64,000 nucleotides of DNA, from the NCBI GenBank assembly GCA_950022295.1, contig OX465598.1:94650001-94714000 (forward strand), given 5' to 3'. Source of the stretch: Bromus sterilis (lineage: Eukaryota; Streptophyta; Magnoliopsida; Poales; Poaceae). Below the pieces are notes generated by a model that was not told where the DNA came from, made no database searches, and saw only the letters and a list, made by a program, of their open reading frames with translations. A program made the translations under genes and the position numbers. Below are positions 1-11,176 of the stretch, one piece after another (the first letter of the stretch is position 1; each line of letters opens with the position of its first letter).

Positions 1-393
1 CGGCAAGCAGCTCGGTGGCGAGCTCACCGCCGTGCACGCCACCGAGGCGCGTCTAGGCCTCCCCGAGCCCTGTCGCTTCGCCACGGAGACGCCCAGCTCA
101 CTCCGCACCCTTCCCCCTAGCTCCTGGTCGCTCTCCCCCTCTCCCTCTCGCGAATCACGCGCAGCCCGAGAGCTTCCGGAGTACGCCGCCGTGCGCAACC
201 ACGGCCAACATCGTCGAGATGACGCGTCGACCTGTCCAGAAGGAAGCCTGCTGTCCTCCTCGTCTTCCCGCGCTCTCGGTTGAGTAGAGGAGCCCCCAGA
301 GCCGCCGCCCTAGTCTTCGTCTTCGCCTCCGGCGAGGAATTTCTTCTCCACCGCAACCTTCACGCCCTCGCCGTCTTCTTTGCTAGCACCGGG

Positions 394-399
394 GTGAGC
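394..399 (+). promoter_or_regulatory. Splice-donor-like GTGAGC closing the GC-rich exon 1 of LTR A+
   Basis: The sequence CCGGG|GTGAGC matches the plant 5' splice consensus and closes the GC-rich zone. The same site occurs at 7684 in the 3' LTR. In this copy the upstream frame (visible in the 3' copy from 7493) reaches the donor in phase 2, which does not match the next exon. The unit is therefore probably decayed here, unlike in element C and in the A- 5' LTR. Confidence 0.4.
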
Positions 400-1213
400 C
401 CCTCTTCATTTTTCCCTAACCCGTGCTCTTTCTCATGCCCCCGTTGTTGTTTTCACCTGATCCCGAGCCCGAGCGCCGCCGAGGAGGTCGCCGCCGTCGC
501 GTGCGAGCTCGCCGGTGACGCCCGTGTGGCTCTGGTGATGCGGGCGTGCACGAGGTACACCCCTGTGGTGTTCCCGTGCCCAGCAGAGGCCGAAACGCCA
601 ACTCCGGCTGGGCTCCACCATGCCCAGTGGCACTGGCGGCTAGCCGCCGGCCAGGTTGGTTTAGCTTAGGGGCTAATCAGCCCTTAATCCCACCCACAGT
701 CGCTGACAGGTGGGGCCCAGCCCCTAATAACCCCCCTATTAGTTTAATTAAACAAAGATTAAACCCCCCAGCCACTGACAAGCCGACCCCACTGGTCAGA
801 GCCCCCCTGACGCCAGCATGACCTCATGCTGACGCAGTAATTGAATTTCCATTTAAAAAGAAAAGCAGAAAAATCTAGAAAATGAATTAAACTTTGGAAA
901 TTCATAACTAATTCATTTTAACTCGAAATTGGACAAATAATATATGTAAAATTATCAGAAAAATGCAAGGATTCTGAATATGCAATCTGTTTTCATGTTT
1001 GACCAAATAAAATTGGGTGAACAGTGGCAACATGGCGTATGTATTCTTTTGAAATTCAAATTGGAGTTTGAATTTGCAATTCATTTGCAATACACTCCTT
1101 TTAATTGGAATAACTCACACGTCAGTGACACATACATCAAGTTTCAACCTTCAACTCATGTGTTTGAGCATTGTCTTATTATTGTTTCGATGTTTGTGTT
1201 GTTTGTCGAATAG

Positions 1214-1279
1214 AGGTGGAGCCGGAACCCGAGATCACCCCCTCCGTTGAAGATACCGTGTACGACCCTCGTCAGCAAG
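1214..1279 (+). other. Exon-like segment 'exon A' in LTR of A+
   Basis: A TAG acceptor after a T-rich run (TTTGTCGAATAG) is followed by an open frame starting VEPEPEITPSVEDT and ending QQ plus one base, then AG|GCAAGC, a typical GC-type donor. The same segment is at 8505-8570 in the 3' LTR and at 51125-51060 (minus) in A-. The equivalent exon of element C (33089-33169) has the same phase at both ends. That it is spliced is inferred. Confidence 0.45.
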
Positions 1280-2030
1280 GCAAGCAAACCCCCATTGATC
1301 ATGTCGATAAAATCCCATTTCCCTCTAAGTTTCGCTTATGCATGAAATAGGATGATCACCTTGTTATCAATTCTACCGCATAGTTGAACCCATATCCTTT
1401 GCATGACCTATCATCTTGTCACAGTAGTAAGGAAACCACAATCCTAGCTGACATATGAGTTGATTGATATCATGTGGCCCCTGCAACTGTTACTGCTTAT
1501 TGCATGCTTAGAGTTACAATGAGGTTACTCTTATGCGAGTCGGGATGGTAGAAATCATGTTGAAGAAGGTGAAATTGTGTTGGTGAATCTACCCTAATAC
1601 AAGGTGAACGATGAGAGGTTGTGTAGGAGTACACTGTGGGTTGTCTCATTGAACACCGCCTTAAGTCTGAGTTCTTGTGTGGTGATCCAAGAAGAAGAGT
1701 ACAACCACACATTGGGCTCACTGACCCCTCTCGACCTAGTACCTCACCCCATTCAAACCCGAGAAGTCGCATTAGTTCGCAAGTTCTGGTAGGGCCGTGG
1801 CACGGTCTGTGAAGTGGAGGATCGACTATTCAGACCGTCTTGGGACCCTGCACACATCGTTTGAGGCCGTACTGGAACCTCGGCCGGACTTCCTTACGGA
1901 TCCCCCTCTGATAGGCGACTCTCTGGACTAGAACGGAGCTGTGGGCGAAGTGTCGTGGCAACACACTCGCCGGTACTCGCTTGAAGGGTCCCACTCCCAG
2001 GCGGTAACTGATGCGTGTGTGTGTGTAGCG

Positions 2031-2080
2031 GTACACCCCTGCAGAGTTAACAAAACTATTCGAATAGCCGTGTCCGCGGT
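2031..2080 (+). other. Conserved LTR block (CACCCCTGCAG...TATTCGAATAGCC)
   Basis: A block of about 50 bp contains CACCCCTGCAG, then the palindrome-bearing TATTCGAATAGCCGTGTCC and CGG. It recurs at 9321-9370, 11011-11057 and 50216-50262 (minus), 34285-34333, 43664-43712 and 57273-57320, that is, in three LTR families whose surrounding DNA is mostly dissimilar. Confidence 0.8.
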
Positions 2081-2172
2081 AAGGGACTACTTGGAAAACT
2101 GTGCCTGATTATTAGAAACTTGAACTGGATACTTATAAAACTTGCCAAGATAAGCGTGAGTGCTATGGCGTG

Positions 2173-2196
2173 CTTTCTCGTGGGAAGTCGAGGAAG
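2173..2196 (+). other. Conserved LTR stem-loop
   Basis: CTTTCTCG pairs with CGAGGAAG (8 bp, one T-G wobble) around loop TGGGAAGT. It lies 93 bp after the conserved block. Equivalent stems are at 9464-9487, 34409-34433, 43788-43812 and 57420-57443, and on the minus strand at 10894-10918 and 50099-50123. Confidence 0.65.
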
Positions 2197-2416
2197 GCTC
2201 CATAGTGGTGTAATTGGTTGGAGATGTAGTGGACTCGTGTACGCTTCTTATCTCAAGTCTGGTACTCGTAGTTCAGGACTAGCCAATTCAAAGCTGGCAC
2301 TTCTGCTTATGAACCCCACCTCCCTTTACCTTGATACATGTGCATGAGTAGTATAGCTCCTACGTAAGTCTTGCTGAATACGACTTTGTACTCACGTTTG
2401 CTTATTCTATGTTTAG

Positions 2417-2466
2417 ATGAACCCACTGACCCCGAAGGTGGATTCTTCCTGGAGCTCGACGACTGA
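2417..2466 (+). other. Exon-like segment 'exon B' with acidic tail and stop, LTR of A+
   Basis: Acceptor TATGTTTAG is followed by two bases that complete a GAT codon with the last base of exon A, then a frame ending GGFFLELDD and TGA. The 3' LTR copy (9709-9758) differs by one residue. The A- copies (49875-49814 and 10670-10618, minus) keep the pattern DPxGxxFLxLD. Coding function is inferred from phase and conservation only. Confidence 0.45.
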
Positions 2467-3200
2467 TCAAGCTAGTGTAGTCCCAGTCAGACGACTGGTC
2501 CCTCGTGGAAGGGCTAGTTTGTAAATTAGGCTTCTCTAAGCCATTGGTTAAACTTGTCTGTACTCAGACCTACTTTGCTTCCACATGTTTGATGTAATGT
2601 TGGATCACAGACTTGTGATCTCTGTGTGCACTCTGTAAGAGTTATAAATAAAGTTCTACACTTTGTAGAGAATTGCAATGATACCAGCTGTTCATAATAG
2701 ACATGTGTGCTACATGTATGATTATATCATGCATGTCTTAGTATGGGTTTTTCGAGACCTTAGTTGTGATCTGGCTGGCGGTCTTTTATACACCAAGTGG
2801 CCCTTAGATGTGCGCAGCTTGGGGCATCGCGATGCGATTTCTCGTGACTCTGTCACGTGCACACTTTGTTGTATGATCGAGCCCGCCCTAGACCCCGACT
2901 AAGTGATCGGGCTGGAGTAAGTGTATGTAAGTGTTATAATACAATCGATAGTATGGTTGAGGCGACTTGTCTATGAGTATGGGAGTTCACCACCCATATC
3001 ATTTAGACTTGTGTGCGGACGATGAGGACCCATCTCAGTTGATCATCCAGCCTGGATGGAATGCCCCTCACGTTCGATGCTTTCCGAGATCATTCTGTGC
3101 TTGGCCTTGTCTGCTTAGACAAGTGGGTACGGTTCTCGGCTCTCCATATGATTGTGTTGTAGCGGGACTTGCATACGCTAACCCCGGGTCCCGACAGACT

Positions 3201-3212
3201 TGGTATTAGAGC
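3201..3212 (+). other. Primer binding site of A+ (tRNA-Met type)
   Basis: TGGTATTAGAGC begins four bases after the LTR end. The usual tRNA-Met complement is TGGTATCAGAGC, so this copy carries one C-to-T change. Confidence 0.85.
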
Positions 3213-3860
3213 AGTACTGATTGTAGGATTATCAGCCTTGGTCGAAGTCGAGTCTAGCATTCTATAGTTATATAATTACTCTTGGTATATAAGGAAACAA
3301 TGTAAGGCTTCTTTTTTCTCCTTATCCTCATCGTTCTGAGTTCTTAGTCACCCTCATCTTTTCTACTGGAAGATAGGACTAGGCTCATCTATGTCTAACT
3401 AGAACATCTCGTTGATTGCTTCCTTGTAGCCGTAGGAGAGTTGTGTTCGGTTTGCTAGAGTTGTTGTGGTTCCTGATTTCTTACATCATATGTAAGTGAT
3501 GTTTCCATGTTGTAAGAAATTGTCTTTTCTTGCAATTATAGCCATTATGCTGTCCGATTCATTCCAGGTTTCTTCATAATCTGATGCATTTGCAAAATCC
3601 TTCTCTCCATTTCGGTTGTCTTTCCATAAGAATTATTAGGTGGCATGCCCGACAGTTCTCTAGAGTTTGTTGTAGGTTTTGTTCTAGAAACCTATAGTGA
3701 TTCATTTGCAGCTCTTCTTCCCACTTTAGATGTCTTCTAGCAAGAAGAACCACACTATCCATCATGTTGGGGTACTTTGCTACTTTGACATATCTGTTGT
3801 AGCCCTAGTAAACCTTGGTCATCCTCTAGAAAATTATCCAGAGATCAAACCCCTTAAACA
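3213..3860 (+). other. Leader of A+ with gag and protease missing
   Basis: The first ~250 bp match the leader of the A- copy (about 48840-49088, inverted). The remainder is AT-rich with no gag, zinc-knuckle or protease motif. It runs directly into reverse transcriptase sequence at about 3861, so roughly 1.9 kb of gag-protease present in the sister copy is absent. I see no other gene here. Confidence 0.7.
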
Positions 3861-6693
3861 ATGCCACCCGATAGATGTGTAGAGTTCATAGTGGATCTTA
3901 TGCCAGGAACCGCACCAATTTCCAGACGCCCATACAAAATGTCCGCACATGAGTTAGCTAAGCTTAAAATCCAACTTGAAGCTTTGTTGGCAAAAGGCTT
4001 CTTCCGCCCTAGCTCCTCGCCATGGGGTTGCCCCGTTCTATTCGTAACGAAGAAAGATGGAACAGAAAGGATGTGCGTAGACTATCGCCCGCTCTATCTA
4101 GCAACGATAAATAATAAGTACCCACTGCCCAGGATCAATGATCTTTATGATCAACTTGCTGGATCCTCTGTCTTCTCCAAGATGGATTTGAGATTAGGCT
4201 ATCATCAAATCAAAATCAGAAATGAGGATATTCCAAAAACGTCTTTCACTACTCGTTATGGTCTTTACCAGTACACCATCATGTCCTTCGGTTTAACCAA
4301 TGCCCCCGCCACTTTCTCGCGCATGATGAATTCGATCTTCATGGAGTACTTGGATAAATTTTTTGTAGTTTATCTTCATGACATTCTCATCTACTCGAAG
4401 AACGAAGAAGAACATGCCGAACATCTTAGGTTGGTGTTGATGAAACTTCGAGAGCATCGCCTTTATGCCAAGTTCTCTAAGTGCGAATTCTGGCTACCAG
4501 AAGTGACCTACTTAGGCCACGTGATTTCTGCCAAAGGCATTGCTGTCAATCCCGAGAGAGTTCAGGTCGTCCTTTACTGGACTCCACCTGAATCGGTTAA
4601 GCAAGTTAGGAGTTTTCTTGGCTTAACAAGCTATTTCCGCCCTTTGTCGAGAACTTTTCTAAATTTGCAAAGCCTCTAACTTAACTCCTCAAGAAATATA
4701 AGAAATACCAATGGAGTCCCAAGTGCGAGGAAAGCTTTCAAGAGCTAAAAAGAAGATTGACTTCTGCACCCGTACTTGCGCCTCCAGACACCAAAAAGGA
4801 TTTCGAGATCTTTTGTGACGCCTCACGTCAAGGGTTAGGATGCATACTTATGCAAGATAGACATGTGGTAGCTTATGCCTCATGCCAGTTGCGTCCACAT
4901 GAAGAGAACTATCCTACCCATGATCTTGAACTCGCTGCCGTAGTTCATGCCCTGACTACTTGGAGACATTACCTCCTTGGTAATCGTTGTGAGATATATC
5001 CTGACCACCAAAGCCTCAAATATATATTCACCCAGCCAGATCTTAATCTCAGGAAAAGATGCTAGATAGAGTTGATAAAAGATTATGACTTAGGAATTTC
5101 TTACACCCCAGGCAAAGCCAAAGTCATAGCGGATGCACTAAGTCGTAAGTCGTATTGTAACAACCTCATGTTACAACAGTGTCAACCACTTCTTCATGAG
5201 GAATTTCTAAAGCTCAATCTCGAGATTGTTCCTCGTGGATCTCTTTTCAACTTGGTGGAGAAACCAACCCTTGAGGATCAAATCATAGTTGCCCAAAGGC
5301 GTGCACGAGGTGTTCGCCAGATCAAGGAGAACATTGCTAGCGGAGTTGCTAAATGTTTCTACACAGATAGCAAAGGAACGATATTCTTTGGAAATCGTTT
5401 GGTAGTACCTAAGAATAGGGACCTAAGGCAACTCATCCTCCAAGAAGCCCATGACACACCCGTCTCGATTCATCCCGGTAGCACAAAAATGTACCAAGAT
5501 CTACGCCAGAGATTTTGGTGGACTAGGATGAAGAGACACATTGCTCAATTTGTTGCTTAATGTGATGTTTGTCGTCGCATTAAGGAAGAACATTAAAGAC
5601 CTGCTGGTACTTTCAACCTTTGCCTATTCCAAAGTGGAAATGGGACAAAGTCAGTATGGATTTCATCACTGGCTTTCCGAAAACACAGAAAGGAAATGAT
5701 GCCATCTTCGTTGTCGTTGATAGACTTTCAAAAGTTGCTCACTTCCTTCCCGTTCGCGAGTCTATAACTGCTAGCCAGTTAGCGGACTTGTATGTCTCCC
5801 GAATCGTGTCTCTTCACGGTGTTCCTTTGGAAATCAATTCACACCGTGGTAGTATTTTCACTTCTCGATTTTGGGAAATTTTTCAGAATGCTATAGGAAC
5901 CCACCTCTCCTTTAGCACCTCCTATCACCCGCAGTCTAGTGGTCAAGTAGAAAGGGTCAATCAAATTCTCGAAGATATGCTCAGAGCTTGTGTTATCTCT
6001 TTCGGAAAGAAATGGGAGAATTCTCGTCCTTTCGCCGAATTTTCTTATAACAATAGTTTCCAATCTAGTCTGAACATGGCTCCTTTTGAACTCCTTTATG
6101 GACGAAGATGTCGAACACCCCTAAACTGGTCAGAAACCGGTGAAAGACAATTATTTGGACCGGATATGATCATGGAAGCAGAAGAGCAAGTTCGCATTGT
6201 TAGTGATCAATTGAAAGCAACCCAGTCTCGTCAGAAAAGCTACTATAATCGTCATCATAGGCAAGAAAGCTACAATCTGGACGAGAAGGCTTACCTTCGG
6301 GTTACTCCTCTGAAGGGATCCCAACGCTTCGGTATCAAAGGCAAGTTGGCCCCATGTTCCATTGGACCTTTCCACATTCTTGCTAAACATGGAGAAGTTG
6401 CCTACCAACTTGAACTTCCCCCGCACCTTTTCCGAGTACATGATGGATTCCATGTGTCACAACTCAGGCGTTGCTTCAAGGACCCCATCCACGAAGTCGA
6501 CCATGAAACGCTTGATCTCCAAGATGACCTTTCTTATCGAGAATACCCCGTTCGTATTCTTGATTCAGCAGACCGTGTCACTCGCCGTCTGAAGATCAAG
6601 TTTCTGAAAGTGCAATGGTCACACCACTCTGAGAAAGAAGCCACGTGGGAAAGAGAAGACCGTCTCAGTGCCGAGTACCCTCCTTCCTCCTGA
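3861..6693 (+). pseudogene. Degenerate Ty3/gypsy chromovirus pol (RT-RNase H-integrase-chromodomain), A+
   Basis: The frame starts inside the region before reverse transcriptase ([13 protein letters not shown]) and continues through RT, RNase H ([24 protein letters not shown]), the integrase zinc finger, the integrase core ([19 protein letters not shown]) and a chromodomain-like C-terminus (KFLKVQWSHHSEKEATWERED). It is dead. The RT catalytic YLDD reads YLHD (codon 4377-4379). The second integrase Asp is His in NSHRGS (5842-5844). Stops occur at about 4679, 5063, 5558 and about 5594. Single-base deletions shift the frame near 4642 and near 5610. The domain order and chromodomain mark a Tekay-like chromovirus. 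gag and protease are missing, so this copy could not move by itself even before the point mutations. Confidence 0.93.
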
Positions 6694-6724
6694 AGACTTC
6701 TGAATATCGGGACGAGATTCTTTT

Positions 6725-6738
6725 GAGTGGGGGCGAGT
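6725..6738 (+). other. Polypurine tract of A+
   Basis: GAGTGGGGGCGAGT lies immediately before the 3' LTR start TGTCAGAACC. It would prime plus-strand DNA synthesis in an active element. Confidence 0.85.
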
Positions 6739-9700
6739 TGTCAGAACCCTCTGTTAGGTATGTGCTAGGGTTAGCAAGTTACTTTGCATCATGTTAAAAA
6801 TTTCAAAAGAAATTGAAATGGGAGAAGAAACCCCCCTAGATGAATTTAATTCAAATGGCCAGATAAAAGTTTCTTCCAAAAATTCCTCTGGTATTTTTGG
6901 AAAGTCTTATAAATATGCATGATCACATATAAAGTGAAGTGGGTCCCACCGCATGCTCCAAGATTTCTCAAAAATACCATAAGTGCCTTAGAAATTAAAT
7001 AAATACACTATTTGATTTGAAACTCAAATTATTTGAATTTCAAAAATTCCCAAAACTTGTGAGTGGCTAGTGTTATGCCATGTAATGTCACATTAAAGTT
7101 TTGAAGATTTTATAAAATGCTCTGCTATTTTTTCCAGAACAAAACACAAGCCAGAAAAAGAAAAACAGAAGAGAAAATAGAAAATGAAAGTGAGCCGACC
7201 TACCTAGGCCTCGGGCCCAACTCACCAGTACCGCAGCCCAAGCCCAACCGGCGCTCTTGTCGTCTTCTCCCACGGCGGCAAGCAGCTCGGTGGCGAGCTC
7301 ACCGCCGTGCACGCCACCTAGGCGCGTCTAGGCCTCCCCGAGCCCTATCGCTTCGCCACGGAGACGCCCAGCTCACTCCGCACCCTTCCCCCTAGCTCCT
7401 GGTCGCTCTCCCCTCTCCCTCTCGCGAATCTCGCGCAGCCCGAGAGCTGCCGGAGCACGCCGCCGTGCGGAACCACGGCCAACATCACCGAGATGACGCG
7501 TCGACCTGTCCAGAAGGAAGCCCGCCGTCCTCCTCGTCTTCCCGCGCTCTCGGTTGAGCAGAGGAGCCCCCAGAGCCGCCGCCCTAGTCTTCGTCTTCGC
7601 CGCCGGTTGCAGAGGACTCCGGCGAGGAATTCCTTCGCCACCGCAGCCTTCCCTCCCTCGCCGTCTTCTCTGCTCGCACCGGGGTGAGCCCCTCTTTCTT
7701 TTTCCCTAACCCGTGCTCTTTCTCATGCCCCCGTTGCTGTTTTCACGTGAGCCCGAGCCCGACCGCCGCCTAGGAAGTCGCCGCCGTCGCGTGCGAGCTC
7801 GCCGGTGACGCCCGTGTGGCTCTGGTGATGCAGGCGTGCACGAGACACACCCCTGTGGTGTTCTCGTGCCCAGCAGAGGCCGAAACGCCAACTCCGGCTG
7901 GGCTCCACCGTGCCCAGTGGAACCGGCGGCTAGCCGCCGGCCGGGTTGGTTTAGCTTAGGGGCTAATCAGCCCTTAATCCCACCCAGAGTCGCTGACAGG
8001 TGGGGCCCAGACCCTAATAACCGCCCTGTTAGTTTAACTAAACAGAGATTAAACCCCCCCAGCCACTGACAAACCGACCCCACTGGTCAGATCCCCCCTG
8101 ACGCCAGCATGACCTCATGCTGACGCAGTAATTGAATTTCCATTTAAAAAGAAAAGCAGAAAAATCCAGCAAATGAACTAAACTTTGGAAATTCATAACT
8201 AATTCATTTTAACTCTAAATTGGACAAATAATATATGTAAAATTATCAGAAAAATGCAAGGATTCTGAATATGCAATCTGTTTTCATGTTTGACCAAATA
8301 AATTTGGGTGATCAGTGGCGACATTGCATATGCATTCTTTTGAAATTCAAATTGGAGTTTGAATTTGCAATTCATTTGCAATACACTCCTTTTAATTGGA
8401 ATAACTCACACATTAGTGACACATACATCAAGTTTCAACCTTCAACTCATGTGTTTGAGCATTGTCTTATTATTGTTTCGATGTTTGTGTTGTTTGTCGA
8501 ATAGAGGTGGAGCCGGAACCCGAGATCACCCCCTTCGTTGAAGATACCGTGTACGACCCTCGTCAGCAAGGCAAGCAAACTCCCATTGATCATGTCGATA
8601 AAACCCCGTTTCCCTCTCAGTCTCGCTTATGCATGAAATAGGATGATCACCTTGTTATCGATTCTACCGCATAGTTGAACCCATATCCTTTGCATGACCT
8701 ATCATCTTGTCACAATAGTAAGCAAACCACAATACTAGCTAACATAGGAGTTGATTGATATCATGTGGCCCATGCAACTGTTATTGCTTATTGCATTCTT
8801 AGAGTTACAATGAGGTTACTCTTCTGTGAGTCGAGATGGTAGCAATCATGTTGAAGAAGGTGAAATTGTGTTGGTGAATCTACCCTAATACATGGTGAAC
8901 GATGAGAGGCTGTGTAGGAGTACACAGTGGGTTGTCCCGTTGAACACCGCCTTAAGTCTGAATTCTTGTGTGGTGATCCAAGAAGAAGAGTGCAACCACA
9001 CATTGGGCTCACTGACCCCTCTCGACCTAGTACCTCACCCCGTTCGAACCCAAAAGTCGCATTAGTTCGCAAGTTCTGGTAGGGCTGTGGCACGGTCTGC
9101 GAATTGGAGGAACGTCTATTCAGACCGGCTTGGGACCTTGCACACATCGTTTGAGGCCGTACTGGAATCTCGGCCGGACTTCCTTACGGATCCCCCTCAG
9201 ATAGGCGACTCTCTGGACTAGAACGGAGCTGTGGGCGAAGTGTCGTGGCAACATCCTCGTCGGTACTCGCTTGAAGGGTCCCACTCCCAGGCGGTAACTG
9301 ATTCGTGTGTGTGTTTAGCGGTACACCCCTGCAGGGTTAACAAAACTATTCGAATAGCCGCGTCCGTGGTAAGGGACTACTTGGAAAACGGTGCCTGGTT
9401 ATTAGACAACTTGAACTGGATACTTATAAAACTTGCCAAGATAAGTGTGAGTGCTATGGTGTGCTTTCTCGTGGGAAGTCGAGGAAGGCCCCATAGTGGT
9501 GTAATTGGTTGGAGATGTAGTGGAATCGTGTACACTTCTTACCTCAAGTCTGGTACTCGTAGTTCAGGACTAGCCAATTCATAGCTAGCACTTCTGCTTA
9601 TGAACCCCACCTCCCTTTACCTTGATACATGTGCATGAGTAGTATAGCTCCTACATAAGTCTTGTTGAGTACGACTTTGTACTCACGTTTGCTTATTCTA

Positions 9701-9898
9701 TGTTTTAGATGAACCCACTGACCCCAAAGGTGGATTCTTCCTGGAGCTCGACGACTGATCAAGCTAGTGTAGTCCCAGTCAGACGACTGGTCCCTCGTGG
9801 AAGGGCTTGTTTATAAATAAGGCTTCTCGAAGCCATTTGTTAAACTTGTCTGTACTCAGACCTACTTTGCTTCCGCATGTTTAATGTAATGTTGGATC
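6739..9898 (+). mobile_element. 3' LTR of A+, first part (interrupted by A-)
   Basis: It begins TGTCAGAACC after the polypurine tract and matches the 5' LTR from about 7272 onward. A TATA box (TATAAATA, 6908-6915) lies about 170 bp in, followed by the GC-rich zone (7200-7690) and a GTGAGC donor at 7684. Exon-like segments lie at 8505-8570 and 9709-9758. It stops at 9898, where an inverted copy of the same family is inserted after target sequence GGATC (9894-9898). The LTR resumes at 52872. Confidence 0.92.
6908..6915 (+). promoter_or_regulatory. LTR TATA box, family A
   Basis: TATAAATA followed by TGCATGATCAC is preserved at the same LTR position in A- (23422-23429 and 52695-52702 on the minus strand). 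Its position just upstream of the GC-rich zone fits an LTR promoter. Confidence 0.6.
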
Positions 9899-10617
9899 TG
9901 TCGGGACCCGGAATATGCGTATGTAATTCCAGTCATGATGCAATCACATGGAGAACCGAGAGCCGTACCCACTTGTCTAAGAAGACAAGGGCAAGCACAG
10001 AACACTCTCGGAAAGCATAGAACGTGAGGGGCATCCCATCCAGGCCGGATGATCAACTGAGATGGTTCCTCATCATCCGCTCACAAGTCTAAATGCTTAT
10101 GGGTGGTGAATCCCATACTCATAGACAAGTCGCCTCAACCATGTTATCGATTGAATCCTAACCCTTACATAGACTTACTCCAGCCCGATCACTTAGTCGG
10201 GGTCTAGGGCGGGCTCGATCATACAACAAAGTGTTCACGTGACAGAGTCACGAGCAATCGCATCGCGATGCCCCAAGCTGCGCACATCTAAGGGCCACTT
10301 GGTGTATAAAAGACCGCCTGCCAGATCACAACTAAGGTCTCGAAAACCCATACTAAGACATTCATGTTATAAACATACACGCAGCACACATGCCTAGTAT
10401 GAACAGCAGGTATCATCACATAACTCTACAAAGTGTATCTTTATTGACTTACACATAGAGCATACAAAGATCACATGTCTGTGATCAACATTACATCATA
10501 CAACGGAAGAAAATTAGGTCTGAGTATAGATAAGATTAACAAATGGCTTAGAGAAGCCTTGTACAACAAACATGCCCTTCCACGAGGGACCAGACTGATG
10601 TCTGGAACTGTACTAGC

Positions 10618-10670
10618 TTAGTCAATGTCGAGCTTCAGGAAGGTGACTCCATTGGGGTCTGGGTTTCCAT
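10618..10670 (-). other. Exon B of the LTR-embedded frame, A- 3' LTR
   Basis: Acceptor TATGATTTAG is followed by a frame ending GVTFLKLDID and TAA. It is homologous to 49814-49875 in the 5' LTR, where the frame runs three codons further. Coding status is inferred. Confidence 0.4.
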
Positions 10671-11176
10671 CTAAATCATAGAATAAGCAAACGTGAGTAC
10701 AAAGTCGTACTCAGCAAGACTTACATCAGATCTATACTACTCATGCTCAAGTTTCAAGGTAAAGGAGGTGGGGTTCAACATGCAGAATTGCCAGCTTTGA
10801 CTTGGCTAGTCCTGAACTACGAGTACCAGACTTGAGGTAAGAAGCGTACACGAGTCCACTACCAAGTCTCCAACCAATACACCACTATGGGTACTTCCTC
10901 GACTTCCCCACGAGGAGCACGCCATAGCACTCACGCTTATCTTGCGAGTTTTAGAAGTATCCATTCAAGTTGTCTAATAATCGAGCACAACTTTCCAAGT
11001 AGTCCCTTACCGCGGACGCGGCTATTCGAATAGTTTTGTTAACCCTGCAGGGGTGTACTGCAACACACATGAAACCATCAGTTACCGCCGGGATCTCGTC
11101 ACCCTCCAAGTGGGTGTCGGCGAGGATAATTTCCACAACTTTTACCTCACAGCCAATTCTAATCTAGGAATCAACC

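Larger units (their letters stand above)
1..3196 (+). mobile_element. 5' LTR of gypsy element A+ (left part outside window)
   Basis: This LTR is recognised because the same sequence recurs at 6739-9898 in the same orientation and, inverted, at both ends of the 9899-52871 element. It ends in GGGTCCCGACA at 3196, followed by a tRNA-Met-like primer site. Aligning base 1 with about 7272 in the 3' copy shows that roughly 0.53 kb of the LTR lies outside the window, so the full LTR is about 3.7 kb, long for the superfamily. It holds a GC-rich zone (1-700) with a GTGAGC splice-donor-like site at 394, then AT-rich DNA, then two short exon-like segments (1214-1279 and 2417-2466), a conserved block (2031-2080) and a stem-loop (2173-2196). 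The family name is not assigned. Confidence 0.9.

Noticed and set aside
10618..11160. Independent short element between 10600 and 11170
   Set aside because: It is simply the 3' LTR of A- in inverse orientation; the uninterrupted counterpart is 49814-50378.
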